A program made the translations under genes and the position numbers. 64,000 bases of DNA, from positions 5,278,001 through 5,342,000 of the forward strand of contig NC_058190.1 in the NCBI RefSeq assembly GCF_907165205.1. Direction: 5' to 3'. The stretch is from Coccinella septempunctata. Lineage: Eukaryota > Arthropoda > Insecta > Coleoptera > Coccinellidae. Each line of letters opens with the position of its first letter. The first letter of the stretch is position 1. Below the pieces are notes generated by a model. That model was given only the letters and a program-made list of their open reading frames with translations, did no database searches and was not told the DNA's origin. Below are positions 1 to 10,372 of the stretch, in pieces.

Positions 1-110
1 TTAGACGAATTTTATTGGTGAGGTTTTGAAGTATTTTATTCTATTTTTTACTCTTGTACCCTAAGTCTCTTCTTTCAATTGGTATCGAAATAAGCCATTG
101 TTTTGTATAG

Positions 111-1825
111 GTGATTTTTGGGGAGACGCTGCATTTTGACCAGTTCTACCTTATGTTGAAAAAAAAAGCCTCACCTTCAAATACACCCTGTATATGCCTA
201 TACCTAACAATGAGTATACCCATCTTACCTGTAGACATATCATCATGTGATGTTCCGAAAGTTTCACAGTCAATATTTTTGACACCTGTTACACCGAAGG
301 AAATAGAAGAACTAAATAAACAGATTAAAAATAAACATTCCAGTGGAGATGACGAGATACCAATGAGTTTGATAAAATCCTGTATTAAAAATTTAGCAGA
401 AGTACTATGTTATATAATTAACAACTCATTCACATTTTGAAATGGCAATGTGCAACCGTCTACTTAATTTTCTACTGAAGAACAAATTATTGAATGATAG
501 CCAACATGGATATATCAAAGGTAGATCGATAATGACAGCTACTATTCAGTTCACTGAAAATATAATATAATAAGATCTTTTGAGAATAATGAAATACTTC
601 TAGGAATATTTCTAGATTTATCCAAAGCCTTTGGTTGCTTAAACCGCCCCCTTTTGTTGACAAAACTTGAAGCTTATGGAATAAGAGGCAATGCTTTAAT
701 GTGGTTCGAATCATACCTGTATAACAGGATGCAGAAAGTTAAGATTACAAGAAACGGAAAATCTGTTAAATCAGAAATGAAGATCAATCACAACGGAGTA
801 CCACAGGGAAGCATATTAGGCCCCATTTTCTTCATTTCATTCATTAATGATATGCAACGAGTCTTGACCGATTCAAGCCTTCTTACCAGTTATGCAGGTG
901 ATACAAATTTATTGGTTGTTGGATCTATCCTCTTAAGCTTAATAAATAAAGCCAGTCCTTTTTACAGTAAAATCAGGGATTGGCTTGAAAGAAATGGTCT
1001 CCTTTTGAGCCAAGAGAAAACCACCACCATTCTCTTTAGAACTAAACAACGAGGTATCCCAACACCACCTCAAATACAACTTTCAGATCTGAGTATCACA
1101 CCTGAACACTGCACTAAATTTCTGGGCATACACATAGATGAACATCTAAATTGGACCAACCACATTATAAGCACAGAAAAAAAACTCAACTCAGTCAGTT
1201 ATAGCATAAGATTTATTAAAAAATATCTGAGTGAAAATTGTTTAAAAATCTTCTATTTCTCCAACTTCGAAAGTATAATGAGATTCGGTTTGATTTTTTA
1301 CGGATCTGATTCAGGATTGATAGAGATTTTTCGAATACAGAAGAGAGTCATAAGAACCATATTATTTGGGCTAAGAAGGAGAAAATCCTGCAATGGTATT
1401 TTTAAAAAACAACAGATGATGACAGTATTTGCTTTATATATATATGAGTGTCTAATCTATTTATTCAAAAACAAAAACAAGTTTACATACAGTAACTACA
1501 AGCACAATTATGATACAAGACATACAAATATTCTTTATCCTGAACATAGACTGGTGAAATATGAGAAACATCCAACATATGCTGCAATAAAATTCTTCAA
1601 CCAACTTCCAGAAAATGTGAAAAAATGTACAATACTCAATAGGTTCAAGAATGACGTGAAGAAGTTGCTTATTACTATGGAACCTTACTCCTTTGATGAA
1701 TACAAAGTCAGTGAGCTGAAGATTTAATTACTTTGTAGTTGACACTATTTCATCTAATGTACCATATTATACCCTGTATTTTATTGGACATTCTTTTGGA
1801 ATAAAGATTATTATTATTATTATCA
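111..1825 (+). mobile_element. Non-LTR retrotransposon (LINE), 3' part of ORF2, inactive
   Basis: Reverse transcriptase of a non-LTR element. The 111-440 segment has the usual lead-in to the RT domain (TPVTPKEIEEL...NKHSSGDDEIP), and 654-1727 carries the RT core and thumb. Motif A reads FLDLSKAFGCLN near 610-650 (family usually AFD), PQGSILGP is present, and motif C reads YAGDTN where the family has YADD, so a catalytic aspartate is lost. Between 440 and 654 the frame shifts at least twice. The ORF ends at 1727 and is followed by a short 3' UTR, AATAAA at about 1799 and an (ATT)n tail, typical of CR1/Jockey/I-like LINEs. The 5' end is missing. Related to the minus-strand LINE at 45.6-46.8 kb, which keeps YADD. 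Confidence 0.9.
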
Positions 1826-2904
1826 TTATGAAGGACAATCAGTTTATGAATGCCACATAAGATAAATGTTATTTTTGATGCTTATGTATCGCGTGAAAAT
1901 GAATCATGAAATTTTAAAAAGTATTTCGGATCTAATTTGTGGTGTGAGATATCTAAATTTTGCGCTATTGCATCGGGATGCTATTCATGTATATAAATAG
2001 TGTAAATGGGTATATATAGTGAAGAAACTTGTTTGGAATTTGCAAGAAAATATGCGAGGGCAGAATACACGCTTTTTCTCGAACATAAAATCTCTATGGG
2101 AAGAGTTGTTGATAAACTTATAATTGGGGATTATCAAAGCACTTTGAATGTATAAAAGAATATCTCCTATAATACAGCCATTATAAAACAGAAATTTGTT
2201 TTTGATATGTGACCGCATATCTGCTACTAATTATGAATATAATATACAGGCTGGTGAACAGGTATATTGTGAATATTAATTTATCTTACGAGAATTTAAT
2301 TTCAAGTGTGAATGTACTATATGATACTGATCAAATATAAAATAGTCAATGATATTGCGAAAAATGTTTCTAGTGTAAAAAAATCGATATGGGATAGACT
2401 AGTTTTTTCATTCACAAAAAGGAAACCTAAACCTGAGGTGCACATCAGAAATAGAATTCCTTTCACTGCCACATTATAAAGGAAAAAAATGTATCTCAAC
2501 CACATCCTCACCAGATGAGTTCATTCGGCAATTACCTAATAGTTTATGCAAGGAGTGGATTTTTCTCCTTTATTACACAGCGAATGGGTTAATCGTTAAT
2601 CACTTCCACATTGCAGGGGCAAAAAATAAATCTCAATCAAATCCTCATGTTAGTAGTAGAGGTAGTAACTGAGGTTTATTGTTAAGCATCTGGCCATCGA
2701 CCACAGGTCCTTCAGTATCAGGCAAAATTCATTTGTGAAAGTTTCATGAATATCAATTTGTGAAAATCCTTGAGGTATTGATATTTTCCGAATAATGGTG
2801 CATCTCTCATCTGTCAAGGTAGCTAGCAGTCTTTCATATGTCAGGAATGAGCTGACGGTGTGCTTATGATGAAAACTTTGGGCAGCATTCAAATAATATA
2901 TCCA
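1826..2904. other. No gene recognised; promoter-like stretch shared with 17.5 kb
   Basis: AT-rich sequence without a supported gene. A stretch at about 2490-2620 (ATCTCAAC...CATCCTCACCAGATGA...CTAATAG...TTCCACATTG) resembles 17515-17600, just upstream of the second micro-exon gene family, so it may be a relic of that family's promoter. No exons were found behind it. Confidence 0.35.
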
Positions 2905-3104
2905 ATATTGAAACGGAGACTGACCAACACACTCTATGGTGAATTAATTGTACTGAAGCTTGGGGAGGACTGTGTCTTTCTACCTAAACGTATGACCAAC
3001 GTTTTGAAGCAAGGATATCAAAAACTTACAAGTTTTGTAGACATCACAGAATCATCACAGAATCTAAACCAACACCCTTATTTGAAATTGTAAAATTGGA
3101 ATAA
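2905..3104 (+). pseudogene. Small OB-like/ssDNA-binding-like protein, copy 1 (broken)
   Basis: Residues translated from about 2905 include GELIVLKLGEDCVFLPKRMT, parallel to ILELDDCVVFLPKRVT in the copy at 4396-4722. The last part (KPTPLFEIVKLE, then stop) is in another frame, so there is at least one frameshift near 3030-3050. The stop TAA at 3102-3104 overlaps the next ATG as TAATG. Small proteins of this look sit upstream of PolB in some arthropod virus-like elements; the OB-fold suggestion is inference only. The N-terminus cannot be placed. I do not claim a function. Confidence 0.5.
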
Positions 3105-3235
3105 TGGAGGTGTGTAACATTTCTTCATTTCATGAGGCATTTGAATTTCCAATTCTTGACAAAGATCATAATAATAATTGGATATGCTTGATAAATGAAC
3201 ATATTCGTATATTGACTTATCTTAAAAAAAGATAG
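3104..3235 (+). CDS. Start of the downstream 'MEVC' gene, 43-aa truncated ORF
   Basis: The ATG overlaps the upstream stop (TAATG) and the ORF begins MEVCNISSFHEAFEFPI, ending at TAG 3233-3235. The same start (MEVCND...FHKAF) occurs 2 nt after the small gene at 4725, where it leads into the DNA polymerase. This is therefore probably the N-terminus of the same polymerase-bearing gene, with the rest lost after about 3235. Conserved order and spacing of the two copies argue for a compact virus-like layout. Confidence 0.4.
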   Translation: MEVCNISSFHEAFEFPILDKDHNNNWICLINEHIRILTYLKKR

Positions 3236-4395
3236 TGAGTGTTATATATTCTTTGGTTCCAATAATATGTATTGTTCTATGATTGATCTGTCTTAATTCA
3301 CACATGTGCAGAATACTCACAAACGAACAAGGAATAAATCAGTCCATCAGGACTGTGAGATGCTTGGAAAATCATCATGATGGATTGAGATATAATGACT
3401 ATAAGAAGCCGAAGCTGATAATAAGTCAAATATCTGTTAGATGAAAGACCGTTTATTTTGAAGGTCATCAAGAACAACAATCAAGAACAAATCATTGAAA
3501 TTCTCAAGATGTAACAAAGTTATCAGTTTGGAGGATTATAATAATACACCTAATTTTCAGAAAGTTCATCCTGGATGTGGAGCACATGATGGGACACAAA
3601 AAATTTGTGTTCTCGAAATTGTAAGAAACTTTTAGAATAGATTTTATATAACAAAGAAAAAATTATCACTGATGACAGATGGTTATAGATTTTTTTGTCA
3701 TGGACTATTATGATACATAATGATTCAAACCGTATATGAGATATGACAAGTAGACTTAACTGACAAGAAGTTCTAAGACGATGTTTCTCATAACAGCATT
3801 TTTGTTTTCCCTGATCTCACTTCATTCAACATCATCGAATGATGAAATGGAAATGGCAAATTCATAGTACCAATTATGGATATCCCTAACAAAATGATAA
3901 ATCAGGTTTTCATCTTCGATGAGTATACATTTTGTTTATTATGGAAGAAACTAATTATTCTAGAAAATATTATTGTCAGATTAATCTTAATGATCATCAA
4001 ACTATAATTATCCTCTAATTATATTCCTTACTTACATACATACATACATAGCTTTTATTCGGTTGCCGAATATATAAACAAAAAGATAAACATTATTCAC
4101 TCAATTAGCTCATCTTATCTTAACTACTTAATTAACCAATTAATAAGATTGAGACCAATTCGGAAACATTAAATTGTGGCTGTTATTGCCTTCTGTGACT
4201 GCGTATGTGGATATCAATTCTCGATCTGATTATTTATCGTATAAATACCTAACACAATCAAGTCATTACATGTATTTTTCCTTCACCCAAAATCAAATTT
4301 TGTCTACAGTTCAACATATCTTTAACACCCCAGTAAATCAATATTTATTTATTTCGAATCAATTCATTCAATTATAAATTCTTTTATAGTTGAAT
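3236..4395. other. No gene recognised
   Basis: AT-rich. Contains a short (CATA)n run at about 4033-4050 and otherwise no ORF or repeat I can support. The downstream continuation of the 3104 gene would be expected here but is not visible. Confidence 0.5.
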
Positions 4396-4722
4396 ATGTC
4401 TTCAGTTGATCATCTTGAGCAATTGAACTCTGTCAGTTCGTACGAGAACAATAAGAACGTAGTAAGACTTATAGACTTACCTCATAATGTGGAACACCAT
4501 GTTCTCAGCGCAAGAATTGTGAATACAAAATATGGGTAAACTCCTATATTAGAATTGGATGACTGTGTGGTGTTTCTTCCTAAGAGGGTGACAATTAACA
4601 TCACGAAAGCATTGGATTTATTAAACAAAGAGAAGCTGTCCATAGTTGTTGTAGGAAATATTGGGACAGGATTGGGAAATCCCACACCGAAATTCAAATT
4701 TATTGAGCGATCGAAACATTGA
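4396..4722 (+). pseudogene. Small OB-like/ssDNA-binding-like protein, copy 2 (one nonsense codon)
   Basis: A 109-codon frame from ATG 4396 to TGA 4720-4722, interrupted only by TAA at 4537-4539. The C-terminal half has ILELDDCVVFLPKRVT and ends in TPKFKFIERSKH, matching the pattern of the copy ending at 3104. It lies 2 nt before the MEVC start of the polymerase gene, a spacing typical of tightly packed viral genes. Likely a nucleic-acid-binding accessory protein of a PolB element (inference from position); the fold is not proven. Confidence 0.55.
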
Positions 4723-4724
4723 AT

Positions 4725-6212
4725 ATGGAGGTATGTAACGACGTTATGTTAAAATTTCATAAAGCCTTCATAATTCTTCAAAAATGTACATCACTCGATT
4801 TAAAGAAAAGTTGGATAATCCTCATTAAAAGACAAATCAAATTATTCAATGCACTAATAAGAAAAGATATTTCTCATAGCCATAAGGTTAGTATTCAAAC
4901 AAACCTTCAAGAATGCTTGCCATCTCTTTAAAGCTAGAATTGTGAATATTTTGAAGAAAACATCTGTCATTAAGGTTAATACAATTTTTTGTGGGAAATT
5001 TATTGAAAATTAGGATTTATGTTTTCAACGAGAGCCATGTAGCATTCTTTTTCCAGACAAATCTCATATTAGTTTCACTAATTACCGATATAAACAAATA
5101 TGTCCTTTGGCAATTTATAGTGACTTTGAGTCTTATTCGAAACCTCTAAATGTAGAAAGTAATATTCAGACAGTTGAATATCAAGAACATATTCCTATAT
5201 CAGTGCATGAATTTATTTGAAAAGTTCATATGATGAAAAATCTTTTTATGATAGTTATACGGGTCTTGATTGCATGTTATGGTTTTCTAAAAAGTTGAAT
5301 GAGATAGCGAATTTTTATATGAGAAAATCAAATCGGTATCCAGAGAGAGAGAAATGTTAATGACTTGCGATAAATGTCATATTTGTCTAAAACCGTTCAC
5401 TTCGCAAGATAAGATTGTTATTGACCACGATCATAATTCATGTAATTTAAATTTCAAAAAATTTTATGTCATTCCAATAATTTATCATAATCTTTCTGGC
5501 TATGATGCTCACTTCATTATTAGAGAATTGTCGAAAAGTGGACGAGTTCAATTGCTACCACTGAATAAGGAAAAATACATTAGTTTCACAAAATTCGATG
5601 AGGAAACTGAAATTCAATTCAGATTTATCGATAGTCTACGATTCATGGGAAGTTTTCTTGAAGAATTGGCTTCACACCTACACTCAGATCAATTTGTAGA
5701 GCTCAAAGGTCAGTTTCCAGATGATTCTATAAATCTTTTAATGAGAGAAGGTGTTTTTTCTTACGATTATCTCGATGGCTTCGAAAAACTTTCCGAAACT
5801 CAACTACCTTCGGAAGAGGCCTTCTATAATACGTTGAATGATGAACACATCACCGATGAGGATTATTTTCATGCTCAACAAGTGTTTACAACATATATTT
5901 GCGGTAGTTTGGGTGACTATTTGAATTTGTATTTGAAAACAGATAATCTTCTTTTGGCTGACGTGTTTCAAAAATTCCGAATGAGTTGTCATCAAACATA
6001 TGACCTCGATCCAGTTTGGTATTATACATTACCTGGATACACATGGGATTGTATGATGAAACATACCCAAATCGAATTGGATATACTTAAAGACATCGAT
6101 ATGTTATTATTCATTGAAGGGGGAATAAGAGGTGGCATTAGCCAATGTTCAACAAGGTATTTGAAAGCTAACAATAAATATATGGAAAGTTATGATTCTT
6201 CAAAGTGCGAAG
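4725..6212 (+). pseudogene. Protein-primed type B DNA polymerase (Polinton/adintovirus-like), N-terminal part, broken
   Basis: Starts at ATG 4725 (MEVCND). After several frame breaks a stretch near 5110 reads YSDFESYSKP, the Exo I region (DxE) of the 3'-5' exonuclease. From 5354 an open frame has a zinc/HNH-like CHIC...DHDH...CNLN block in which about ten residues usual between DHDH and CNL are missing, then NLSGYDAHFIIREL (Exo II region), ...YLKTDNLLLADVF..., DPVWYYTLPGYTWD, and IEGGIRGGISQCSTRY. It stops being polymerase-like at about 6205-6212, just before the palm motif A seen in the 63.3-kb copy (FDVNNLYGWAM). The minus-strand MMP begins exactly there. Polymerases of this type replicate linear virus-like DNA with a protein primer. 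Confidence 0.85.
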
Positions 6213-7025
6213 TAGTTGTGGTTGTGACTAAGTTTTTTCCATAGAATGTTTGAATTCCATTAATATCATCTTGAGATAATGTCACTGTCCTACCATCATA
6301 ATAAAATGGAAACATAATTGAATCTCTCACACTAGAATGAGCTAAACCAAGAGAATGTCCTATTTCATGCATGAGAGTACAATAAAGAGAAACCGATCCA
6401 ATCGGTGCTTTATCAGTACCCCTATACCAATTTTCATCAGAGTCTAAGTGGAGCTCTAAACATTCGTTTCCTTTAGGAAAAAAGCATGGGCCAATACCCC
6501 ACCATTTCCATCAAAATCATTATTACAATTTCCATCTCCTTGACATTTATGGAATAATTTATGTTTGCGTTTTCCATAGCTGATTGTTATATCAGGAGAA
6601 TTTTCATCTTGAATGAAAGTTAGATTTGTATGTTGAGACCATTCGTCGAAACACTGTTTGGCTATATTCTTATCATTTTGTTTAGGAAACAAAAATTTCC
6701 ATTTTATGATATTCTTAGGCCATTTCCTATACAGTGTGAAATCAAGAGGATTATCCTTAACACCACATCGACATTTTTCTATCAAATTTTTAGTGTAATC
6801 ATCTTAAATCCCTGTGGCATTCAAATTATAGAAATCTTGAAAGTTAATCAACGCTTGAGTGTAAGGGTCATCTGTGTTGTTACCATTACTCAAACTTGAA
6901 ACTGTTTGATTTTCAGATAAAAATCCATACTGTTTCAAATAATTTGCAGTTTTTTCATAGTAAAATTCTGTTGAAACGGTTGAAACAAGAATAAAAAAAC
7001 AGAGTATCTTTTTTGAAATCTTCAT
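6190..7025 (-). pseudogene. Matrix metalloproteinase (matrixin), intronless, two small breaks
   Basis: Minus strand, ATG at 7025. Domain order: signal peptide (ILCFFILVSTVSTEF, residues 7-21), peptidoglycan-binding-like prodomain (YLKQYGFL...FYNLNATG), cysteine switch KCRCGVKD (family PRCGxPD), catalytic domain with GGVLAHAFF and zinc site HEIGHSLGLAHS, and Met-turn SIMFPFYY. There is no hemopexin domain, so it is a short matrilysin-like form. Two breaks: an in-frame TAA at 6804-6806 where leucine is usual, and a one-base shift in a homopolymer at 6481-6486 between AHAFF and the zinc site. The intronless form over about 830 bp differs from typical insect Mmp genes and suggests a viral or retrocopied gene. 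The 3' end overlaps the edge of the truncated polymerase. A secreted zinc endopeptidase cutting extracellular matrix is the family role. Confidence 0.88.
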
Positions 7026-7053
7026 AATGAATTTAATTCTGGAAAGGAATCCC

Positions 7054-7061
7054 TTATATAG
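7054..7061 (-). promoter_or_regulatory. TATA box of the MMP gene
   Basis: On the minus strand the sequence reads CTATATAAGG, about 30 nt before the MMP ATG at 7025. That places the transcription start almost at the ATG, giving a very short leader. Divergent from the TATA box at 7261. Confidence 0.5.
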
Positions 7062-7260
7062 TGAAACACCTTAACATAAAAATTTCAATATTTTGAGTAA
7101 AAAATTACTCGAAAAAAATCAAAGACTTTTTTATATTTATTATGCTTGACAAGAATGACCCTAATTTGTTGATTGGAATATAACAACCTAATTATACCAT
7201 CAAAGTTGCTTTCCTGATAATATGACTTTGTTATCGACAATAATGTGGGTAATTAAGTAC

Positions 7261-7268
7261 TATATAAG
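7261..7268 (+). promoter_or_regulatory. TATA box plus Inr of micro-exon gene 1
   Basis: TATATAAG at 7261-7268 with an initiator-like ATCAGATT whose A lies at 7291, exactly 30 nt downstream. The first ATG (7315) follows 24 nt later. Forms a divergent promoter pair with the MMP TATA box, about 200 bp away. Confidence 0.55.
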
Positions 7269-7314
7269 AAGAAAATTTTATTGCAGCATCAGATTGAAAT
7301 TATTTTTGAGCAGA

Positions 7315-7687
7315 ATGACTGATGGTGAGCTTTGAAAATAATAGTTAGAGTTTTGAATTGAACAATTTTTTTCATTGCATATCCTGAATATTGTGGCCTC
7401 TTTGAGAGGGGTGCTAACTCAGGAAGAAAAAGTAAGTTCATTTCACAAATTCATATTTTTATTTCATACAAATTTTTCTTATTAGAACAAACCCATGATG
7501 TTGATGTTTGGAGGGGCATTGGAGGTAGAATTACCTCCGATGCTCAAAGCCCTTCCGAAAATAGGCCCTTACAGGGCCTATTATTATATAAAGGAGTGTG
7601 TGGTGGTGTGGGTGTATGAAGGTAAAGTAGAATAATAATTTTAAATTGTATTTAATATTGATTGTTTTGAAATTTTCAGATAATTGA
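7315..7687 (+). CDS. Micro-exon small-protein gene, family 1, copy 1 (58 aa, unknown function)
   Basis: Proposed exons: 7315-7324 (ATG ACT GAT G, donor GTGAGC), 7409-7431 (23 nt, donor GTAAGT), 7486-7621 (136 nt, acceptor TTATTAG, donor GTAAAG) and 7680-7687 (acceptor TTTTCAG, then AT AAT TGA). The spliced product is 58 aa, begins MTDGVLTQEEKNKPMM, contains LPKIGPYRAYYYIKE and VVVWVYE, and ends E-D-N-stop. No signal peptide. Evidence for coding: exon 2 keeps length 23 and frame in copies 2 and 3; exon 3 differences between copies fall mostly at third positions or give conservative changes; in copy 4 the stop changes TGA to TAA but stays a stop. I do not recognise the protein. Its pattern resembles the last coding exons of the family at 18438. 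Splice sites are inferred from sequence only. Confidence 0.6.
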
Positions 7688-7799
7688 AAGGAAAAAAGAA
7701 AAAATTATTGGTTATATATGGGAGATCTCAATCACTATCACTGATACAGCTAAAATAAAAGTCATGTGAGCTTTGAAAATAATAGTTAGAGTTTTGAAT

Positions 7800-9455
7800 T
7801 GTAATAACGCACCCCGTTTCTCGATCAATGGAAGAGCGGCTTTCCACTGGTCATGGGGTGATTATTTTTAGATGTTAAATACACAAATTGAAGGCCCTCG
7901 AAAGGGAATAGAAAAAATGTGGATCCGGCCCGTCGCACGAAGGACAGGTCTTGAAGTTGAATATTATTATTTCTGGGGAGATGTTTAAACGAAACTCATG
8001 AAAAACTTTAACGGATAAATCTATTGGCAAAATAAAATTGGAACTTCTCTACAAATACGTACTCGGTCGAAGACGACCAACAAAAATCTTCAATTTCTTA
8101 AACACATGCAAATAAGCGCAAAACAATAAAACATACTTTCATAACCAAAATCTTGGGTTAAAATTCAACTTCCCAACTTAGCGCTCAATAATAAATCAAT
8201 TTATCAATGAATTTTAGAGGAGCTTTCAAGACTTTGGACGAATAAAAATTGGAACTTTCTACCTTTTTCTGCGACTGCTGTTTGTCTGACGCTGCCGATG
8301 AAAACTTTTCGACACCAGACTTTACCCGCACTTATCGGCGAATTCTTTACACTCAACCGAACTTCCCGCACTTTTCCGTCGCAAGCGTTTTTCGCTTTAA
8401 GTTTCCCTATCTAAAAATTTCAACACAAGTTTATATCTGGTCTTACTACGAATCAAGAAAATTAACGATCACTCCTCGAATGTTACTTTACTGACTTCCG
8501 ATAAACTGACTTTAACTTCAAATTATTTCCAAATTTCTTCAACTACCTAATTCCCGATATTCCTTTTCTCCTTGAACAAAATCAACAAAAACAAAGGACT
8601 GGACTTTTCTTTACACTGAACTTTTCCAAATATCTATGAGCCGACCGAGTCTCCGATTCTATTCCGTGATCTACCTAGACTTTTCTCTTACTTCGTGAAA
8701 ACCTGATTATTCTAAGTCCCTATACTTTTTCCTTACTGACTGACTCTACAAAAGATTTATAACTTCTCTACTTATCCGTACCGACTCGAAGGGGTATATT
8801 TTCGATATTTTTCAGATCACGTCCCCGAACCGACTTAAAGGGGTATTATTTTTGATCACGCTCCCCGTACCGACTTTAAGGGGTATTATTTCTATCACGC
8901 TCCTCGGATCGACTTAAAGGGGTATTATTTTGATCACGCTCCCCGGACCGACTGACTAGCTTTTTCCGAGGTACTTTTTCCCCGGTCTTTCTCTCCCACG
9001 CTATGGGTGGTACCAAAAAGTCCCAAAATCGAAATCATTGGACGATCATTCTTGCTGAGTTGAAAAATCAGCGTTCCCAAGCTCGGCGGTTACAAGAAAA
9101 TTTCGGCTACTTCGAATTCTGAGAACTGTTTTCAGGGTCTCCAGACTAATAAATCTTTCTTAATCTACATGACTAACCATTTTCGCTTGTTCCGAAGTCC
9201 CTATCACCGGATATTAAAATCAATTAAAGATCTCCTTACTGAGAGTCATGAAAAACATTTTCAACTCTTATCGGTCAGGTTATTATTTAAATTCCCGCAA
9301 CATAATACCGTCTGATCTCAAGCGCCTCAAAGTATCATATTTCCGCATAATAAATGCCTCTGCAGCACGGTTGCAACAATGTATAAAAAATTCTAGCGAT
9401 ACCTCTTTCGAATTATGCCAAATTTATTCGGAATCTCGTATTCCGATTTATTACA
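7800..9455. mobile_element. Solo LTR, 1656 bp, with GAAT target duplication
   Basis: The insert interrupts the 445-bp tandem array. Its ends are exact 8-bp inverted repeats TGTAATAA / TTATTACA, the TG...CA signature of an LTR, and it is flanked by GAAT at 7796-7799 and 9456-9459, matching the uninterrupted array sequence (TTTTGAATTRAACC). It has no coding region and no internal domain, so it is best read as a solo LTR left by recombination. A 4-bp duplication fits Ty3/gypsy-like integration. It is unusually long for a solo LTR and contains its own minisatellite. Orientation cannot be fixed. Confidence 0.75.
8778..8955. repeat. Minisatellite inside the solo LTR (about 46-50 bp x 4)
   Basis: Four imperfect copies of CGACTTAAAGGGGTATTATTT...GATCACGCTCCCCG. 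Copies differ by point changes and small indels. Such internal minisatellites are common in long insect LTRs. Confidence 0.7.
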
Positions 9456-9513
9456 GAATTAAACCATTTTTTTTCTTTAATGCATATTCCAACCATTTTG
9501 GCCTCTTTAAGAG

Positions 9514-9726
9514 AGGTCTTGGGTGAGGGAGATAAAGTAAGTTCATTTCATAAATTCATATTTTTATTTCATACAAATTTTTCTTATTAGAACAAACCCA
9601 TGATGTTGATGTTTGGAGGGGCATTGGAGGTAGAATTACCTCCGATGCTCAAAGCCCTTCCGAAAATAGGCCCTTACAGGGCCTATTATTATATACAGGA
9701 GTGTGTGGTGGTGTGGGTGTATGAAG
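9514..9726 (+). other. Exon 2 + exon 3 cassette, family 1, copy 2
   Basis: Exon 2 at 9514-9536 (23 nt) and exon 3 at 9591-9726 (136 nt), with the same GT-AG sites as copy 1. Joined to exon 1 (ATG ACT GAT G) the frame stays open and gives MTDEVLGEGDKNKPMM..., whereas no proper ATG-bearing first exon precedes this unit. It may therefore be an alternative (mutually exclusive) cassette for the single promoter at 7261. Exon 3 is nearly identical to copy 1, as expected from a recent duplication. Confidence 0.5.
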
Positions 9727-9959
9727 GTAAAGTAGAATAATAATTTTAAATTGTATTTAATATTGATTGTTTTGAAATTTTCAGATAATTGAAAGGAAAA
9801 AAGAAAAAATTATTGGTTATATATGGGAGATCTCAATCACTATCACTGATACAGCTAAAATAAACGTCATGTGATCTTTGAAAATAATAGTTAGAGTTTT
9901 GAATTAAACCATTTTTTTTTCTTTAATGCATATTCCAGCCATTTTGGCCTCTTTAAGAG

Positions 9960-10172
9960 AGGTCTTGGGTGAGGAATATAAAGTAAGTTCATTTCATAAA
10001 TTCATATTTTTATTTCATACAAATTTTTCTTATTAGAACAAACCAATGATGCTCATGTTTGGGGGGGCATTGGATGTAAAATTACCTCAAATGCTTAAAG
10101 CCCTTCCAAAAGTCGGTCCCTACAGGGCCTATTATTACATCCAAGAGTGTGTGGTGGTGTGGGTGTATGAAG
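9960..10172 (+). other. Exon 2 + exon 3 cassette, family 1, copy 3
   Basis: Exon 2 at 9960-9982 (23 nt) and exon 3 at 10037-10172 (136 nt). Relative to copy 1, exon 3 has about eight silent changes and six replacements (E/D, E/K, P/Q, I/V, K/Q among them), keeping LPKVGPYRAYYYIQE and VVVWVYE. All splice dinucleotides are kept. This bias toward silent change is the best evidence that the reading frame was under selection. Confidence 0.55.
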
Positions 10173-10372
10173 GTAAAGTAGAATAATAATTTTAAATTGT
10201 ATTTAATATTGATAGTTTTAAAATTTTCAGATAATTGAAAGGAAAAAAGAAAGAATAATTGGTTATATATGGGACATCTCAATCACTATCACTGCTACTG
10301 CTAAAATAACCGTCATGTGAGCTTTGAAAATAATAGTTAGAGTTTTGAATTGAACCATTTTTTTTCTTTAGT

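Noticed and set aside
7680..7770. Exon 4 of family 1 read as coding (IIGYIWEISITITD...)
   Set aside because: That frame is out of phase with exon 3; the phase-correct reading ends at D-N-stop, which is conserved in copy 4. Probably 3' UTR.
8249..8494. Open frame inside the solo LTR
   Set aside because: Lies within a non-coding LTR, no domain, pyrimidine-rich composition.
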